Of a DNA stretch of 64,000 nucleotides, positions 53,779-62,437 are shown piece after piece. The stretch is from contig NZ_JARZAJ010000026.1 in assembly GCF_029892105.1 (NCBI RefSeq), positions 33,380-97,379 of the forward strand. The letters are read 5' to 3'. Source of the DNA: Kitasatospora sp. GP82 (GTDB lineage Bacteria > Actinomycetota > Actinomycetes > Streptomycetales > Streptomycetaceae). The notes beneath the pieces were generated by a model. The model did no database searches. It had not been told where the DNA came from and worked only from the letters and a program-made list of their open reading frames with translations. The number at the start of each line of letters is the position of its first letter. The stretch's first letter is position 1. The translations under genes and the position numbers were made by a program.

Positions 53779-54345
53779 CCATGCCCCCGCACCGTCTGCG
53801 ATAGGCCTGCCGTGCGCACCGCCCGAGGGCACATCGTAGCCTGTTCTTCAGCTTTCTTGATCTTGGTGTTCAGCCATGGCGGGGTTGCGTTGGACGGCCC
53901 CGCTGACGTCATGGCGGGTTGGAGTCGCGATTTCTGGCGCTGGGTGAGCTTCCGAGGCCGGGGCCTGCCGGGTTTCGATGCGCGCCGGATTCCGCACGAG
54001 TCCTCCACGAGGTGGCCTGACTGTCTGTCAGACACCTCACGACCGGTCTAAGCGAGTCGAGCTGCGGTCACGAGTGGGGCCGGGGAGGCGGTGTGATGGC
54101 GTGGTGGTGGTTCCGGCGGCAGGTTCGGACAGCGCGACTCGCCGGGGGGACCCGAGTGCGGGGCGGGAGCGGCGGGGAGAAACCTTGGTCAGGGGGACGA
54201 CGTGGATGGGGTCGGCGCCGTGTAGGGAAGTGATCCGCTCTGCTGCGGGGGACACCCAACCGACTTGGAGCGTCCGCCAGTAGGTGACCCGTCAGGACGG
54301 GGCATCCCAGGGGCGTGAGGGCCGCCGCCCCCTCGTCGGATCCCT
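53779..54345. other. Intergenic region with second copy of the 41-bp repeat
   Basis: About 570 bases. It holds the promoter of the STAND regulator (AT-richer at 53840-53870) and the 54268 repeat. No gene could be supported. Confidence 0.4.
54268..54308. repeat. 41-bp dispersed repeat, copy 2
   Basis: 39 of 41 bases equal the copy at 5924-5964, 48 kb away, with the same orientation. It lies 37 bases beyond the stop of the minus-strand DUF4291 gene. The centre CCCGTC-AG-GACGGG is a perfect 6-bp stem. Confidence 0.75.
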
Positions 54346-54948
54346 TCAGCCGGTGGCGGCGATCCGCGCTGCGAGGTGGCCGGGCAGGGCATAGGGGGTC
54401 TCGACCGGGATCTTGGCGTCGGCCGCCTCCGGCTGTCCCGCCTGCACCAAGGCGTGGGCCTCGTGGGCCAGGGCGGTGACATCGGTGAGGTCCAGGATCC
54501 ACTCGTCGAGGTACCGGTCGACGGCCTCGCCGGTCAGCCCGATCTGGATGGCGCGGTGGGGCAGTGTGCCGAGGTCGGTGGAGCGCTCCGGATCCCACTG
54601 GATGCGCACCGGGCTGGCGGCGAGCTTCGCCATCCAGGCCTCGGCGGAGGTGTGGCGGTCGCGGTCGTAGTGGCTCAGGCAGGCATGGGCGAGGGCCCAC
54701 TCGAAGCCCTCGCGGCTGATCCGGACGGCCAGCACACGCTCCTGTCCGGGCTTGGTGCCCCAACCGGACCGGTACATCATCCAGCGGAAGGACGGCTTGA
54801 TCCACGTCATCCGCTCGCGCTTGAACGGGGCCACGAAGGTGCCCGCCGCCAGGGCGGCCCCGGCGATGGGTGCGGGGTACGCCTGGTAGACGACGAGGCT
54901 GTACTCGTCGTGCGAGGCGCGGATCTGACGCAGCAGGGGTTCGGTCAT
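54346..54948 (-). CDS. DUF4291 family protein
   Basis: 200 aa. The conserved signatures are RQIRASHDEYSLVVYQAY near the start, FKRERMTWIKPSFRWMMYRSG near 43-63, RISREGFEWAL, and VRIQWDPERSTDLG. DUF4291 proteins are widespread in bacteria and fungi and have no established activity. It is 28 bases after the putative immunity gene on the same strand and may share its transcript. Confidence 0.88.
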   Translation of the reverse strand: MTEPLLRQIRASHDEYSLVVYQAYPAPIAGAALAAGTFVAPFKRERMTWIKPSFRWMMYRSGWGTKPGQERVLAVRISREGFEWALAHACLSHYDRDRHTSAEAWMAKLAASPVRIQWDPERSTDLGTLPHRAIQIGLTGEAVDRYLDEWILDLTDVTALAHEAHALVQAGQPEAADAKIPVETPYALPGHLAARIAATG

Positions 54949-54976
54949 CGGTACTCCAGGTCGGCCGGGGTGCTGG

Positions 54977-55573
54977 TCAGACCGAGGGCTCGCTCAGCCA
55001 CCCGTCCAACTTCAGGAGCCGGGGGCCGACGACGGACACCGCCCCGGAGGTGTAGGCGGCCCAGCGAAGCTCGTCGCACGCGAAGAAGTCCTCGCCCCCC
55101 GCATCGACCCACAGGGACAGCGTGTGATCGCCGGCCTGGGTGAGGTCCCACCACGACCACGTCCTGAAGGGATCGTCGGGGTCGAACCTGTCCAGCCAGT
55201 CCGGCAGGTCCCAGGAACTGCCGTGGCCCGCAGCGGTGTACCGCTCACTGCCACGCCGGGCGAAGTCGGGAGCGACCCGCTCGCCGTCCTGGCCGTCGCA
55301 GATCGCGGCGAACCACTCGGGGACCTGACGGGGAGTGATCTCCCTGCCGATCCCGGACCGGGCGACGGCTCCGTCCAGGGCAGCGCCCAGGACGGCACGC
55401 AGCCGGCTCGCGTACTCCTGCGCCGACCCCTCGACCGTCGCTACGAAGCAGCTGAGCCCGGGCGGGGCGGCATCCTCCTGCGGGCGGGTGCCGATCCGGT
55501 CGCGCTCGTCGAGGAGCGCCTGCTCCTCCTCGTTCAGAGGGTCCTTGCCCCGGGATGCCTCGTTCTCGTCCAT
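54977..55573 (-). CDS. Putative immunity protein of the RHS toxin
   Basis: 198 aa, acidic (opening MDENEASRGKDPLNEEEQAL), Trp-rich centre (SSWDLPDWLDRF, RTWSWWDLTQAGDH). It begins 29 bases after the stop of the RHS toxin gene on the same strand, the standard place for a cognate immunity gene. The fold is not recognised. An acidic, cytoplasmic, non-secreted protein is what immunity to an imported toxin requires. The assignment rests on position. Confidence 0.6.
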   Translation of the reverse strand: MDENEASRGKDPLNEEEQALLDERDRIGTRPQEDAAPPGLSCFVATVEGSAQEYASRLRAVLGAALDGAVARSGIGREITPRQVPEWFAAICDGQDGERVAPDFARRGSERYTAAGHGSSWDLPDWLDRFDPDDPFRTWSWWDLTQAGDHTLSLWVDAGGEDFFACDELRWAAYTSGAVSVVGPRLLKLDGWLSEPSV

Positions 55574-55602
55574 TCCTAAGTCCCCTCTGGCGCCGGCCCG
55601 GG

Positions 55603-58600
55603 TCAGGGCGTGTGCCCTCGCTCACTGTCCCATTCCGTCTTCTGCTGCTCCCAGGTGAGCGGATTACCGTCCTTCATAGCCGTCCACCCGTGCTGGGAAA
55701 ACGGCTCGGAGAGTCCGCTCCCCGGGATTATATGCGACTCCAGTTCGGACAGGCGACTTCCCGGTATTCCGTAGAGGTGGGGCCCCTGGGTCGGGTCGGA
55801 TATCTCCGGGAACCTCTTCTTGTAGTCCTTCCAGGATTCACCTCCAAGGTCTCCCTTGAAGTGATTCGGGTTCTGTGGGAGAGCCTCGCTGTGCACCTTC
55901 TCCACATAACTCAGCGGTACCTCGAAGGACTGCACGCGGCCACCGCTCGGCCCATGTTCAGGGCCGTTCTGGTAGTGGTCGGTGTGGTGCCGGTCGCCGC
56001 TCATGTTCACGTAGAGGCTTGTGTTCGGAGGCTGGGGGATCGTGACATTTCCATGCTTGTCGACCTCGACACGGTAGCTTTTGCCGGGGGCTCCCCGGAA
56101 ATCCCATTTCTCCTTCCGGTACACCCGGACCACATCCATCTCGCACATGGCGAGACCCAGTGGGTCCAGCCAGGTGTGCGGATTGACGACGTAGTTCGCC
56201 GGATTCGGGGACGGCTCCAGGCCGAGCGGGTCGGGAGAGGTGTAGCGGGCGGTTTCCGGGTCGTAGTAGCGGTTGACGTTGTAGTGGAGGCGGGTCTCGG
56301 GGTCGAAGTACTGGCCCGGGAAGCGCAGCGGGGTGTAGGTGCTGCTGCCGGAAGGCCAGGTGGTGGCACCCCACAGGGTGGTCCTCGCTCGCCAGGCGAT
56401 GCCCCCGGAGGTGTCGACGAGCTCGGTGGGGGTGCCCACCAGGTCCGTGACGATCGCGAAGAAACGGCGGCTGGTCTCATTCCGGGAGGCGTCCGCCCCG
56501 GTGACAATGGTCTCGGCCTGGGCCAGCGGGTAGTGGCCGTCGTGTTCCCAGGTGAGGGTGTGCGGGCCTGGGAGGTGGGGGGCGTGGGTGGTCTGCTCGC
56601 AGAGGTTGGGGCCGTCCCAGGTGAAGTCGGTCCGTTCCAGGACGGTGGTCCCGTCCTCGGCGATGCGCAGCTTGGCGGTGCGCCGGCCGAGCGGGTCGTA
56701 GCTGTAGCGCCAGAGTTGACCGTCGGGGGCGGTGACGGCGACCAGGCGGTCCTCGGCGTCCCAGGTGTAGGTCCAGCGCTCGGAGCCGCTCGCTCCGCCC
56801 GTTTTCTGACGCGTGGTCACCCGGCCCGCGCCGTCGTAGGTGTAGTGCACCGAGCCCGCGCGGGTGAGTTCCGTTCCGCTGTAGGAGCGTGGGCCGACGG
56901 CGCCGGAGTTGGCGGGCGAGGCGGGCCAGCGGGCGTCGGCGAGGTTGCCGGACGCGTCGTAGGCGTAGGACTCGGTCCAGCCCCTGGCGGTCACGGCGGT
57001 CACGCGCCCGACCGCGTCCAGGGTGAAGGCGCGCGGGCCGGCGAGGTGGTCGTCGATGCCGCAGAGGCCGCCGCCGGAGCGGTAGGTGTAACCACGACGC
57101 TGGACGATGCGGCCGCCCGGTGCGCCGGCCCCTGGGGCCGATCCGTCCGCGGCGTCCAGTTCCAGCAGCTGGGAGGTCAACCGGTTTGCCCCGTCCCAGG
57201 TCTGGCGCAGGCTCACCTCGGAACCCCAGCGGCGCGAGGTCTCCCGTCCCGCCGCGTCCCACGTGAAGGAGAGATGCTTGCCGGCGAAGCCCAGGTCCGC
57301 GGGGTTGCCCTCGCCGTCGTACGTCCAGCTGCTCTCGACCCCGGCGGGGGTGCGTCGGGCGGTGCGCCGGCCCTGGGCGTCGTACCGCACGGTCAGGGTG
57401 CGCCCGTCGACGGTCTCGACAGCTGTGCCGTCGGGGCCGAAACCGCGCTCCAGGACGCTGGTGGGACTGTCTGCGGACCGCAGCCGGCCGGTGGAGTCGA
57501 AGGTGTAGCGGGTGACCGTTCCGTCGACGTCCTTCGACAGGATCCGGCCCAGGACGTCCCTGCTGAAGGTGGTGCGCTGGCCCAGCGCGCCGACCCGGGC
57601 CGTCAGCTGGCCGCCGGCGTCGTACTCGTACCGCAGGGTGCGGCCGTCGAAGTCGGTCTCGGACAGCGGATTGCCCAGTGCGTCGTAGGTGTAGTCCCAG
57701 TGCAGGCCCTGGGGGTTGGTGACCCTGGTGAGCCGCAACTCGGTGTCGTACTCGAAGGTGTACCGGCTGCCGTCCGGGTCGGTGCGGGAGGCCGGCAGGT
57801 CGAAGTAGGTGTACGTGTGGACGGTCACCGCGCCGAGAGCGTCGGTGTGGCGCAGCAGGTTGCCCTCGCCGTCCCACTCCCAGCGTTCGACCGCGCCGTC
57901 CGGCCCGGTGCGCGAAAGCGGGAGGCCCTCCGGCGTCCACGTTGTGCGGGTGAGGCCTCCGACGGCGTCGACGACCTCGACCGGGCGGCCGAAGGCGTCG
58001 CGGACGGTGGTCCGGGTCCCGCCGAGGGAATCGCTGACCTGGACCGGCAGCCCTGCTGCATCGCAGCGGACGAGGGTGGTACCGCCCGAGCCGTCCGTGA
58101 CGGTCGCGAGGTGGCCCTGCTCGTCGTAGCCGTAGCGGGTGACCGCCCCGGTGGGGTCGCCGACCTCGGTCGGGTTGCCGCAGTCGTCGTAGGCATAGGA
58201 CCAGGTGGCGCCGTCGGGGCCGACGTGGTGGACCGGCAGGTACAGCTCGTTGTGGACGATGGTGGTCCTGCTGCCGTCGGGCCGGGTGACGGCGGCCGGG
58301 TTGCCGTCGATGTCGAACTCGAAGGACACCGTGCGGCCCAGGGTGTCGGTGCGGCTGAGCGGGCGATCGTACCGGTCCCAGGCCCGGTGGACAGTGTGTC
58401 CCAGCGGATCCGTCTCCATGACGCTCTGGCCCAGCTCGTTGAGCTGGTAGACGGTGCTGTTGCCCAGCGAGTCCCGGACGGTGGTTGTCCTCTGCTCCGT
58501 GTTGTAGGCGAAAACCGCGTCCAGGAAGCCGCCGTCGCCGCGGGTCTGTACACACCGCCCCGCACGGTCGTACAGGTAGCGGTACCGGCGCTGATTGCGG

Positions 58601-59808
58601 TCGGTCCAGCTGGTGATCCGCGCCTGCCCGTCGTAGGTGAAACGTCCCGGCTGCCCGGACGAGTTGACCACCTCGGCCAGGTTGCCGTTGCCGTCGTAGC
58701 CGAAACCGACCAGCGGCAGTGCATCGGCGTCCGGGCCGTACTCGGGGCCCGCGCCGAGCAGCCGGAATCCGGTGATGCGCGAGTCGGCGGTGTCGACCGC
58801 GATCCGGTAGCCGCCCGAGTGGCGCACCTCCACCGGTGTGCCGGAGTCGGTGTACAGAATCTCGATGCGGTGGCCGTTACGGTCGGTGAGGGCGACCAGC
58901 GGCAGGTACAGCGTGCCCGAGGCATCGGGCTGCGCACCGGGCGGCAGGTCGAAGTACCGGGTCACTCCGGCCCTGGGGTCAGTGATCCGCAGTGCGGTGC
59001 CGCTCTCCGGATCACGCTCCAGCTGAAAGCGCGGACCCTCCAGCGCAAGCACGGGCTCGTCCGGGTCGGGCGCCGGGTAGTGCAGCACCATGCCGTCCTC
59101 GGCCGCGAACAGGGCGCCCTCGGCGTCGAGTTCGACCCGCTGGTCGAGGGTGGAGGCCCAGGAGGGGCCGAACCAGCCGCCCACTCGGTAGGAGGAGATG
59201 TGGGTGCGGGTGAGCAACAGCGGCAGGGCGCCGCCGAGTTCGACGTCCGTCTGCGCGAGCAGCATCTCGCCGGAGGCTATGTCGACGGGGTCGCTGCGCG
59301 TTACCCGGGTGGAGATGGGCTTGGCGGTTTCGCGCGGAGGCCTGGCGTCATTCCGCAGCGGCCGGGAACCGGAACCCTGACCACCCCTTCCACCGCCCCG
59401 GCCGCCCCTTCCGCTGCCGCCGCCCCTCCCGCCGCCGCTGCCGCTTCCTCCACCCCGGCCGCCGCCGCTGCCGTTGCCGCCGCCCCTCCCGCCGCCGTTG
59501 CCGCCGCCCCGGCCGCCGCCGGGCCCGCTGCCGCTGCCACCCCTGCCGCCCCGGCCGCCGCCGGACCCGCGGCTGCTGCCTCCATCGCCGTGTTTGACGC
59601 CAGGCACGTCCTTCTTGCCACCGCCGAGAATCTTCTTCAACTCGTCGGCGTGCTTCGCGTCCGTCTCGGCGGTGTTCTTGGCGACTTTCTTCAGGTTGTT
59701 GCCCGCCGAGCTGTAGAGGTCCTTCGCCGCCTTGCCGGCGTCCTCACCCAGCGTCTTGCCCAGCTTCTGCGCCCCGTGCTCCAAGGCCTTGACGATCTGA
59801 TTGGTCAC
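55603..59808 (-). CDS. RHS-repeat polymorphic toxin with Gly-rich linker and C-terminal effector
   Basis: 1401 aa from GTG 59808. Residues 1-70 are helical (ALEHGAQKLGKTLGEDAGKA). A 75-residue Gly/Arg/Ser linker (GGGRGGG units) lies at about 75-150. A PVDIASGEML domain (DUF6531) at about 175-250 and some twenty RHS/YD repeats (e.g. YDALGNPLSETDFDGRTLRY) to about 1220 form the shell. The core ends with the boundary motif PLGLEPSPNPANYVVNPHTW then DPLGLA. After it comes a 155-residue effector (CEMDVVRVYRKEKWDFRGA, NTSLYVNMSGDRHH, SFEVPLSYVEKVHSEA, SHIIPGSG), related in layout to a known but unassigned RHS/CDI toxin class. It follows a WXG100-like gene, with GTGA overlap, and precedes its immunity gene. 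Confidence 0.92.
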   Translation of the reverse strand: MTNQIVKALEHGAQKLGKTLGEDAGKAAKDLYSSAGNNLKKVAKNTAETDAKHADELKKILGGGKKDVPGVKHGDGGSSRGSGGGRGGRGGSGSGPGGGRGGGNGGGRGGGNGSGGGRGGGSGSGGGRGGGSGRGGRGGGRGGQGSGSRPLRNDARPPRETAKPISTRVTRSDPVDIASGEMLLAQTDVELGGALPLLLTRTHISSYRVGGWFGPSWASTLDQRVELDAEGALFAAEDGMVLHYPAPDPDEPVLALEGPRFQLERDPESGTALRITDPRAGVTRYFDLPPGAQPDASGTLYLPLVALTDRNGHRIEILYTDSGTPVEVRHSGGYRIAVDTADSRITGFRLLGAGPEYGPDADALPLVGFGYDGNGNLAEVVNSSGQPGRFTYDGQARITSWTDRNQRRYRYLYDRAGRCVQTRGDGGFLDAVFAYNTEQRTTTVRDSLGNSTVYQLNELGQSVMETDPLGHTVHRAWDRYDRPLSRTDTLGRTVSFEFDIDGNPAAVTRPDGSRTTIVHNELYLPVHHVGPDGATWSYAYDDCGNPTEVGDPTGAVTRYGYDEQGHLATVTDGSGGTTLVRCDAAGLPVQVSDSLGGTRTTVRDAFGRPVEVVDAVGGLTRTTWTPEGLPLSRTGPDGAVERWEWDGEGNLLRHTDALGAVTVHTYTYFDLPASRTDPDGSRYTFEYDTELRLTRVTNPQGLHWDYTYDALGNPLSETDFDGRTLRYEYDAGGQLTARVGALGQRTTFSRDVLGRILSKDVDGTVTRYTFDSTGRLRSADSPTSVLERGFGPDGTAVETVDGRTLTVRYDAQGRRTARRTPAGVESSWTYDGEGNPADLGFAGKHLSFTWDAAGRETSRRWGSEVSLRQTWDGANRLTSQLLELDAADGSAPGAGAPGGRIVQRRGYTYRSGGGLCGIDDHLAGPRAFTLDAVGRVTAVTARGWTESYAYDASGNLADARWPASPANSGAVGPRSYSGTELTRAGSVHYTYDGAGRVTTRQKTGGASGSERWTYTWDAEDRLVAVTAPDGQLWRYSYDPLGRRTAKLRIAEDGTTVLERTDFTWDGPNLCEQTTHAPHLPGPHTLTWEHDGHYPLAQAETIVTGADASRNETSRRFFAIVTDLVGTPTELVDTSGGIAWRARTTLWGATTWPSGSSTYTPLRFPGQYFDPETRLHYNVNRYYDPETARYTSPDPLGLEPSPNPANYVVNPHTWLDPLGLAMCEMDVVRVYRKEKWDFRGAPGKSYRVEVDKHGNVTIPQPPNTSLYVNMSGDRHHTDHYQNGPEHGPSGGRVQSFEVPLSYVEKVHSEALPQNPNHFKGDLGGESWKDYKKRFPEISDPTQGPHLYGIPGSRLSELESHIIPGSGLSEPFSQHGWTAMKDGNPLTWEQQKTEWDSERGHTP

Positions 59809-60548
59809 TCGAAGCTCACCCCCGCCATCTTGGACCGGAACAGCTCGGCGTGCGCCGCCACCGTGTCGGCGTGGTCCTGCATCGTCTGCGCGTGAGCCAT
59901 CAATTCCTCCGGATGGATCCGGAACCCGGAACCCGCCGACCCGCCACCACCGCCGGCCCCGCCACCGGACACCCCCAGCGCCGACTCCGCAGCCTGGAAC
60001 ACCATCCCGCTCACCGCGCGCCCCACCACCTCCACCAACGGATTGATCGCCGCCTCGACGACCTTCCCGATGATGTACTGCTCCAGCTGCTGCTCAAGGA
60101 AGTTGACGACCTTCTTCGCCGCCTCCTCGATCAGCACCACCGCGGCCTCCGCCAACCCGAACGTCGCCACCGCCGCCGCCTGGTCCGCCACGAACGCCGC
60201 CGCCATCACCACCAGCTCGGCGATCGCCTCGACCTTCATCGCCACGATCACATCGGCCGCCACGTCCAGCGCCGTCGCCACAGCGTGAGTCGCCTGCACC
60301 AACTCGTCCATATGGCTGTTCGACAGATCCGCCCACTTGGCGAGCAGCGCCTCGTACGACGCCCCCTCGTACGAGGCACCCAGCTGCTTGATCGTCGCCG
60401 TCGAACCCTGGTGTGCCGACTCCAGGTTCTCGCCGAACTCCCTTACATGCGACGCGAACTCACGGACCTTGTCCTCATTCACCGTGGGCCAGTTGATCCC
60501 GATGAACTGCAAGAACGACTCCACCGCGCCGGGCAGCTCGATCGCCAC
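59805..60548 (-). CDS. WXG100-like type VII secretion partner of the RHS toxin
   Basis: 247 aa from GTG 60548, preceded by GGGAGGG. A helical hairpin (VREFASHVREFGENLESAHQ ... LLAKWADLSNSHMDELVQAT) at residues 20-90 has the W motif of WXG100-like proteins. A long amphipathic/hydrophobic segment (130-190, e.g. LVVMAAAFVADQAAAVATFG) follows, then a Gly-rich linker and a second short helical unit with HPEELMAHAQTMQDHADTVA. The stop overlaps the RHS start, so both are made together; it is probably the carrier or chaperone for type VII export. Confidence 0.85.
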   Translation of the reverse strand: MAIELPGAVESFLQFIGINWPTVNEDKVREFASHVREFGENLESAHQGSTATIKQLGASYEGASYEALLAKWADLSNSHMDELVQATHAVATALDVAADVIVAMKVEAIAELVVMAAAFVADQAAAVATFGLAEAAVVLIEEAAKKVVNFLEQQLEQYIIGKVVEAAINPLVEVVGRAVSGMVFQAAESALGVSGGGAGGGGGSAGSGFRIHPEELMAHAQTMQDHADTVAAHAELFRSKMAGVSFE

Positions 60549-60984
60549 AGTGCCCTCCCCTATTAACAGTGCACGATACCACCTACGGATTGTCTGACAG
60601 AGGCCCATCACCGGGCTGACCAGGACACAACCGTGCTCGCACCCTGCCAGGTTCGCCATCGGCCGACGCCCCCGGCAGGGGTTGCCCGTTGCCTACCGGT
60701 TCTGGCAACGTCCGGCCCGCCATGCCGGGGCAGCAGGCGCGCGTCTGCTGATCGTGCGGGCGCCGCGACTTGGCACGTGGCACACAGCAGCCGAGGCAAA
60801 CTCACGGTAGACCTGGCGCTTCAGCAAGGTGGCCGAGCGTCGGATTCGCTTGAACACAGGCTCACGGAGACCGATGCCGGCGGTGGCCGCCGTGTGCAGT
60901 TCGGTTGCGCAGCACTCGCGCTGCTCGGCAAGCCGGCTTCCCTGTCCCGCGCTGGCGCTCTCCGTCCCGGCCCTGACGGCAGGC
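60549..60984. other. Promoter region of the toxin cassette
   Basis: About 435 bases. It holds the promoter of the WXG100-RHS-immunity operon, reading left. Nothing else was supported. Confidence 0.4.
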
Positions 60985-61161
60985 CGCCGGAGTCGGCTGC
61001 TGCTCTTCGTCTGCGGCGCCAACACCTGCCGCTCGGCCATGGCCGAGGCGGTTGCCCGGGCCGAACTGGCAGCACTGCCACCGGGTTTCAGTGTGGCACC
61101 ACTGCGGGTGGCGAGCGCCGGACTCTCGGTCGCCCCGGGAGGCCGCCTTGGGGACGGCTGA
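60985..61161 (+). pseudogene. Low-molecular-weight protein tyrosine phosphatase relic
   Basis: The frame reads RLLLFVCGANTCRSAMAEAV, the P-loop start of an LMW-PTP, with Cys and the Asn-x-Cys-Arg-Ser order typical of actinobacterial members. After about 30 further codons (LRVASAGLSVAP) it ends. The catalytic Asp region is missing. It overlaps the nitroreductase relic that follows. Confidence 0.7.
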
Positions 61162-61558
61162 GTCTCTGTCGGTGATAGTCGGGCGGCACCGCAAGCGCGC
61201 CTACCTGGACCGCGCCGTCCCGCACGGTGTACTGACCGACGTTCTGCTGGCGGCCGGCCAGGCTCCGTCCAGCCGCAACACCCAGCCATGGCGGGTCGGC
61301 GTACTGACGGGCGGAACTCTGGAGGTGGTGATGCGGACGCTGCGCGAGGCGTTCGACCGGGGCGAGCCCGCGCAGCCGGACGTCGCCGACCGACTGCCAC
61401 TGCTCGACCCGGTGGCCGCCGAGCGTGCGCGGGACGCCTTGTCCGGCGCGCTGATCGTCAGCACCCTCGCCGTCGGCTACCCGGACGAGAGCGCCCCCGT
61501 AAACCGGTTCGTCCCGCAGCGGGCCCGCCTGGAGGAGTACACCGAGTGGTGCAGCTGA
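61148..61558 (+). pseudogene. Nitroreductase relic with in-frame internal deletion
   Basis: From TTG 61148: SLSVIVGRHRKRAYLDRAVP, VLLAAGQAPSSRNTQPWRVG is the FMN-binding N-terminal part. After RLPLLDPVAAERARD the frame goes straight to SGALIVSTLAVGYPDESAPV and NRFVPQRARLEEY then WCS, the C-terminal end. About 90 residues, with the central dimer and flavin contacts, are gone. The frame is preserved. Confidence 0.75.
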
Positions 61559-62274
61559 GCGGCGCCGGACGCCGGGCCGCGCTGGTTGCCGTGACAACCG
61601 CCCCGGAGGATCTCGACGGGAGCCGGCTGAGCCCGCTCGCCCCGGAGGCCGGCGGTCCTGGCGAAGCCGCGAGTCCCGGGCGGTCCGTGGGAATCGAGGT
61701 CCGGGCCGATCTGGTGGGGGACCCGGACCCGCACCGGCTGCGGCGGTACGTCGACGGCCCGCTGACGTACACACTGCGTACGCGGCGCCAGGGCGGGCGC
61801 TACGACGGGGGAGCGGTCGAGCGGCGGGGCCGGCTGCTGTGCGCCGCGGCCCACTGGGACCTGGTCGACCTGCAGTGGCGACTGCGACTGCGCGGCCTGA
61901 CGGTGACCTCCCCGCACAAGGAGGCCGCGGTGGCACTGGCCGACCGGCTCAGCCCGGCGGCCCGCGCCGCCGGTGCCGCCGCCGTTCTGTGGTGCGAGGA
62001 CGGCGGCTGGCATGCGGACACCACGGACACCACGGCCGTCCTCCACTCCCTGGGCCGGCTGAGCCTCGATCCGGCGGGGTCCGCACCGCCGTGGTCGGCT
62101 GCGGTGGTGCCGCCCGTGCCTCGGGCCGCCCTACCCGGTCGTCCTGGTGCCGGGGTGAACGCCTCCGGCCGACCGAGCCGAGCACGGCCCTGCGCGACCG
62201 ACTGCTCGCAGCTCTCGCCCGGTGGTACGACGTTTCGCCCTCGACACCACCGTGCATCACCTGCGGCTGCGTGA
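61549..62274 (+). pseudogene. Fused 3-dehydroquinate dehydratase / shikimate dehydrogenase relic
   Basis: GTG 61549 overlaps the nitroreductase stop and has GGAGGAG upstream. The first part (VAVTTAPEDLDGSRLSPLAP, VEVRADLVGDPDP-like, LTYTLRTRRQGGRYDG) is type I dehydroquinase. At about 61875 it joins in frame to LRGLTVTSPHKEAAVALADR, the shikimate dehydrogenase substrate domain. The NADP loop VVGCGGAARA appears in another frame near 62095, so a frameshift follows the deletion. The remaining sequence to 62274 is not a recognisable end. Confidence 0.7.
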
Positions 62275-62388
62275 ACTCGCCGCTCGCCGGGGTGAGCGGG
62301 CGGCGCGGGGCCGTCGTGCGGCCAGCGGTGCGGCGGGGTGGAAAAAAGTTTGGTCGGAAGTGCGACCTGGATGAGGTTGGAGGCGTTT

Positions 62389-62423
62389 TAGTACTCCAGC
62401 AGGACTTCTCCATTCCCGCTGGT
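62389..62423 (+). repeat. 35-bp terminal inverted repeat, left copy
   Basis: TAGTACTCCAGCAGGA-C-TTCTCCATT-C-CCGCTGGT. It matches the reverse complement of 63663-63697 at 33 of 35 bases. It lies 15 bases beyond the zapE-like stop. Confidence 0.85.
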
Positions 62424-62437
62424 TGCTCGGTGGGCGC

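Noticed and set aside
55555..59895. A 1446-codon open frame antisense to the RHS toxin gene
   Set aside because: It is the GC-rich shadow of the RHS frame: its composition is Gly/Val/Pro-rich without domains, while the minus strand shows YD repeats and a ribosome-coupled start.
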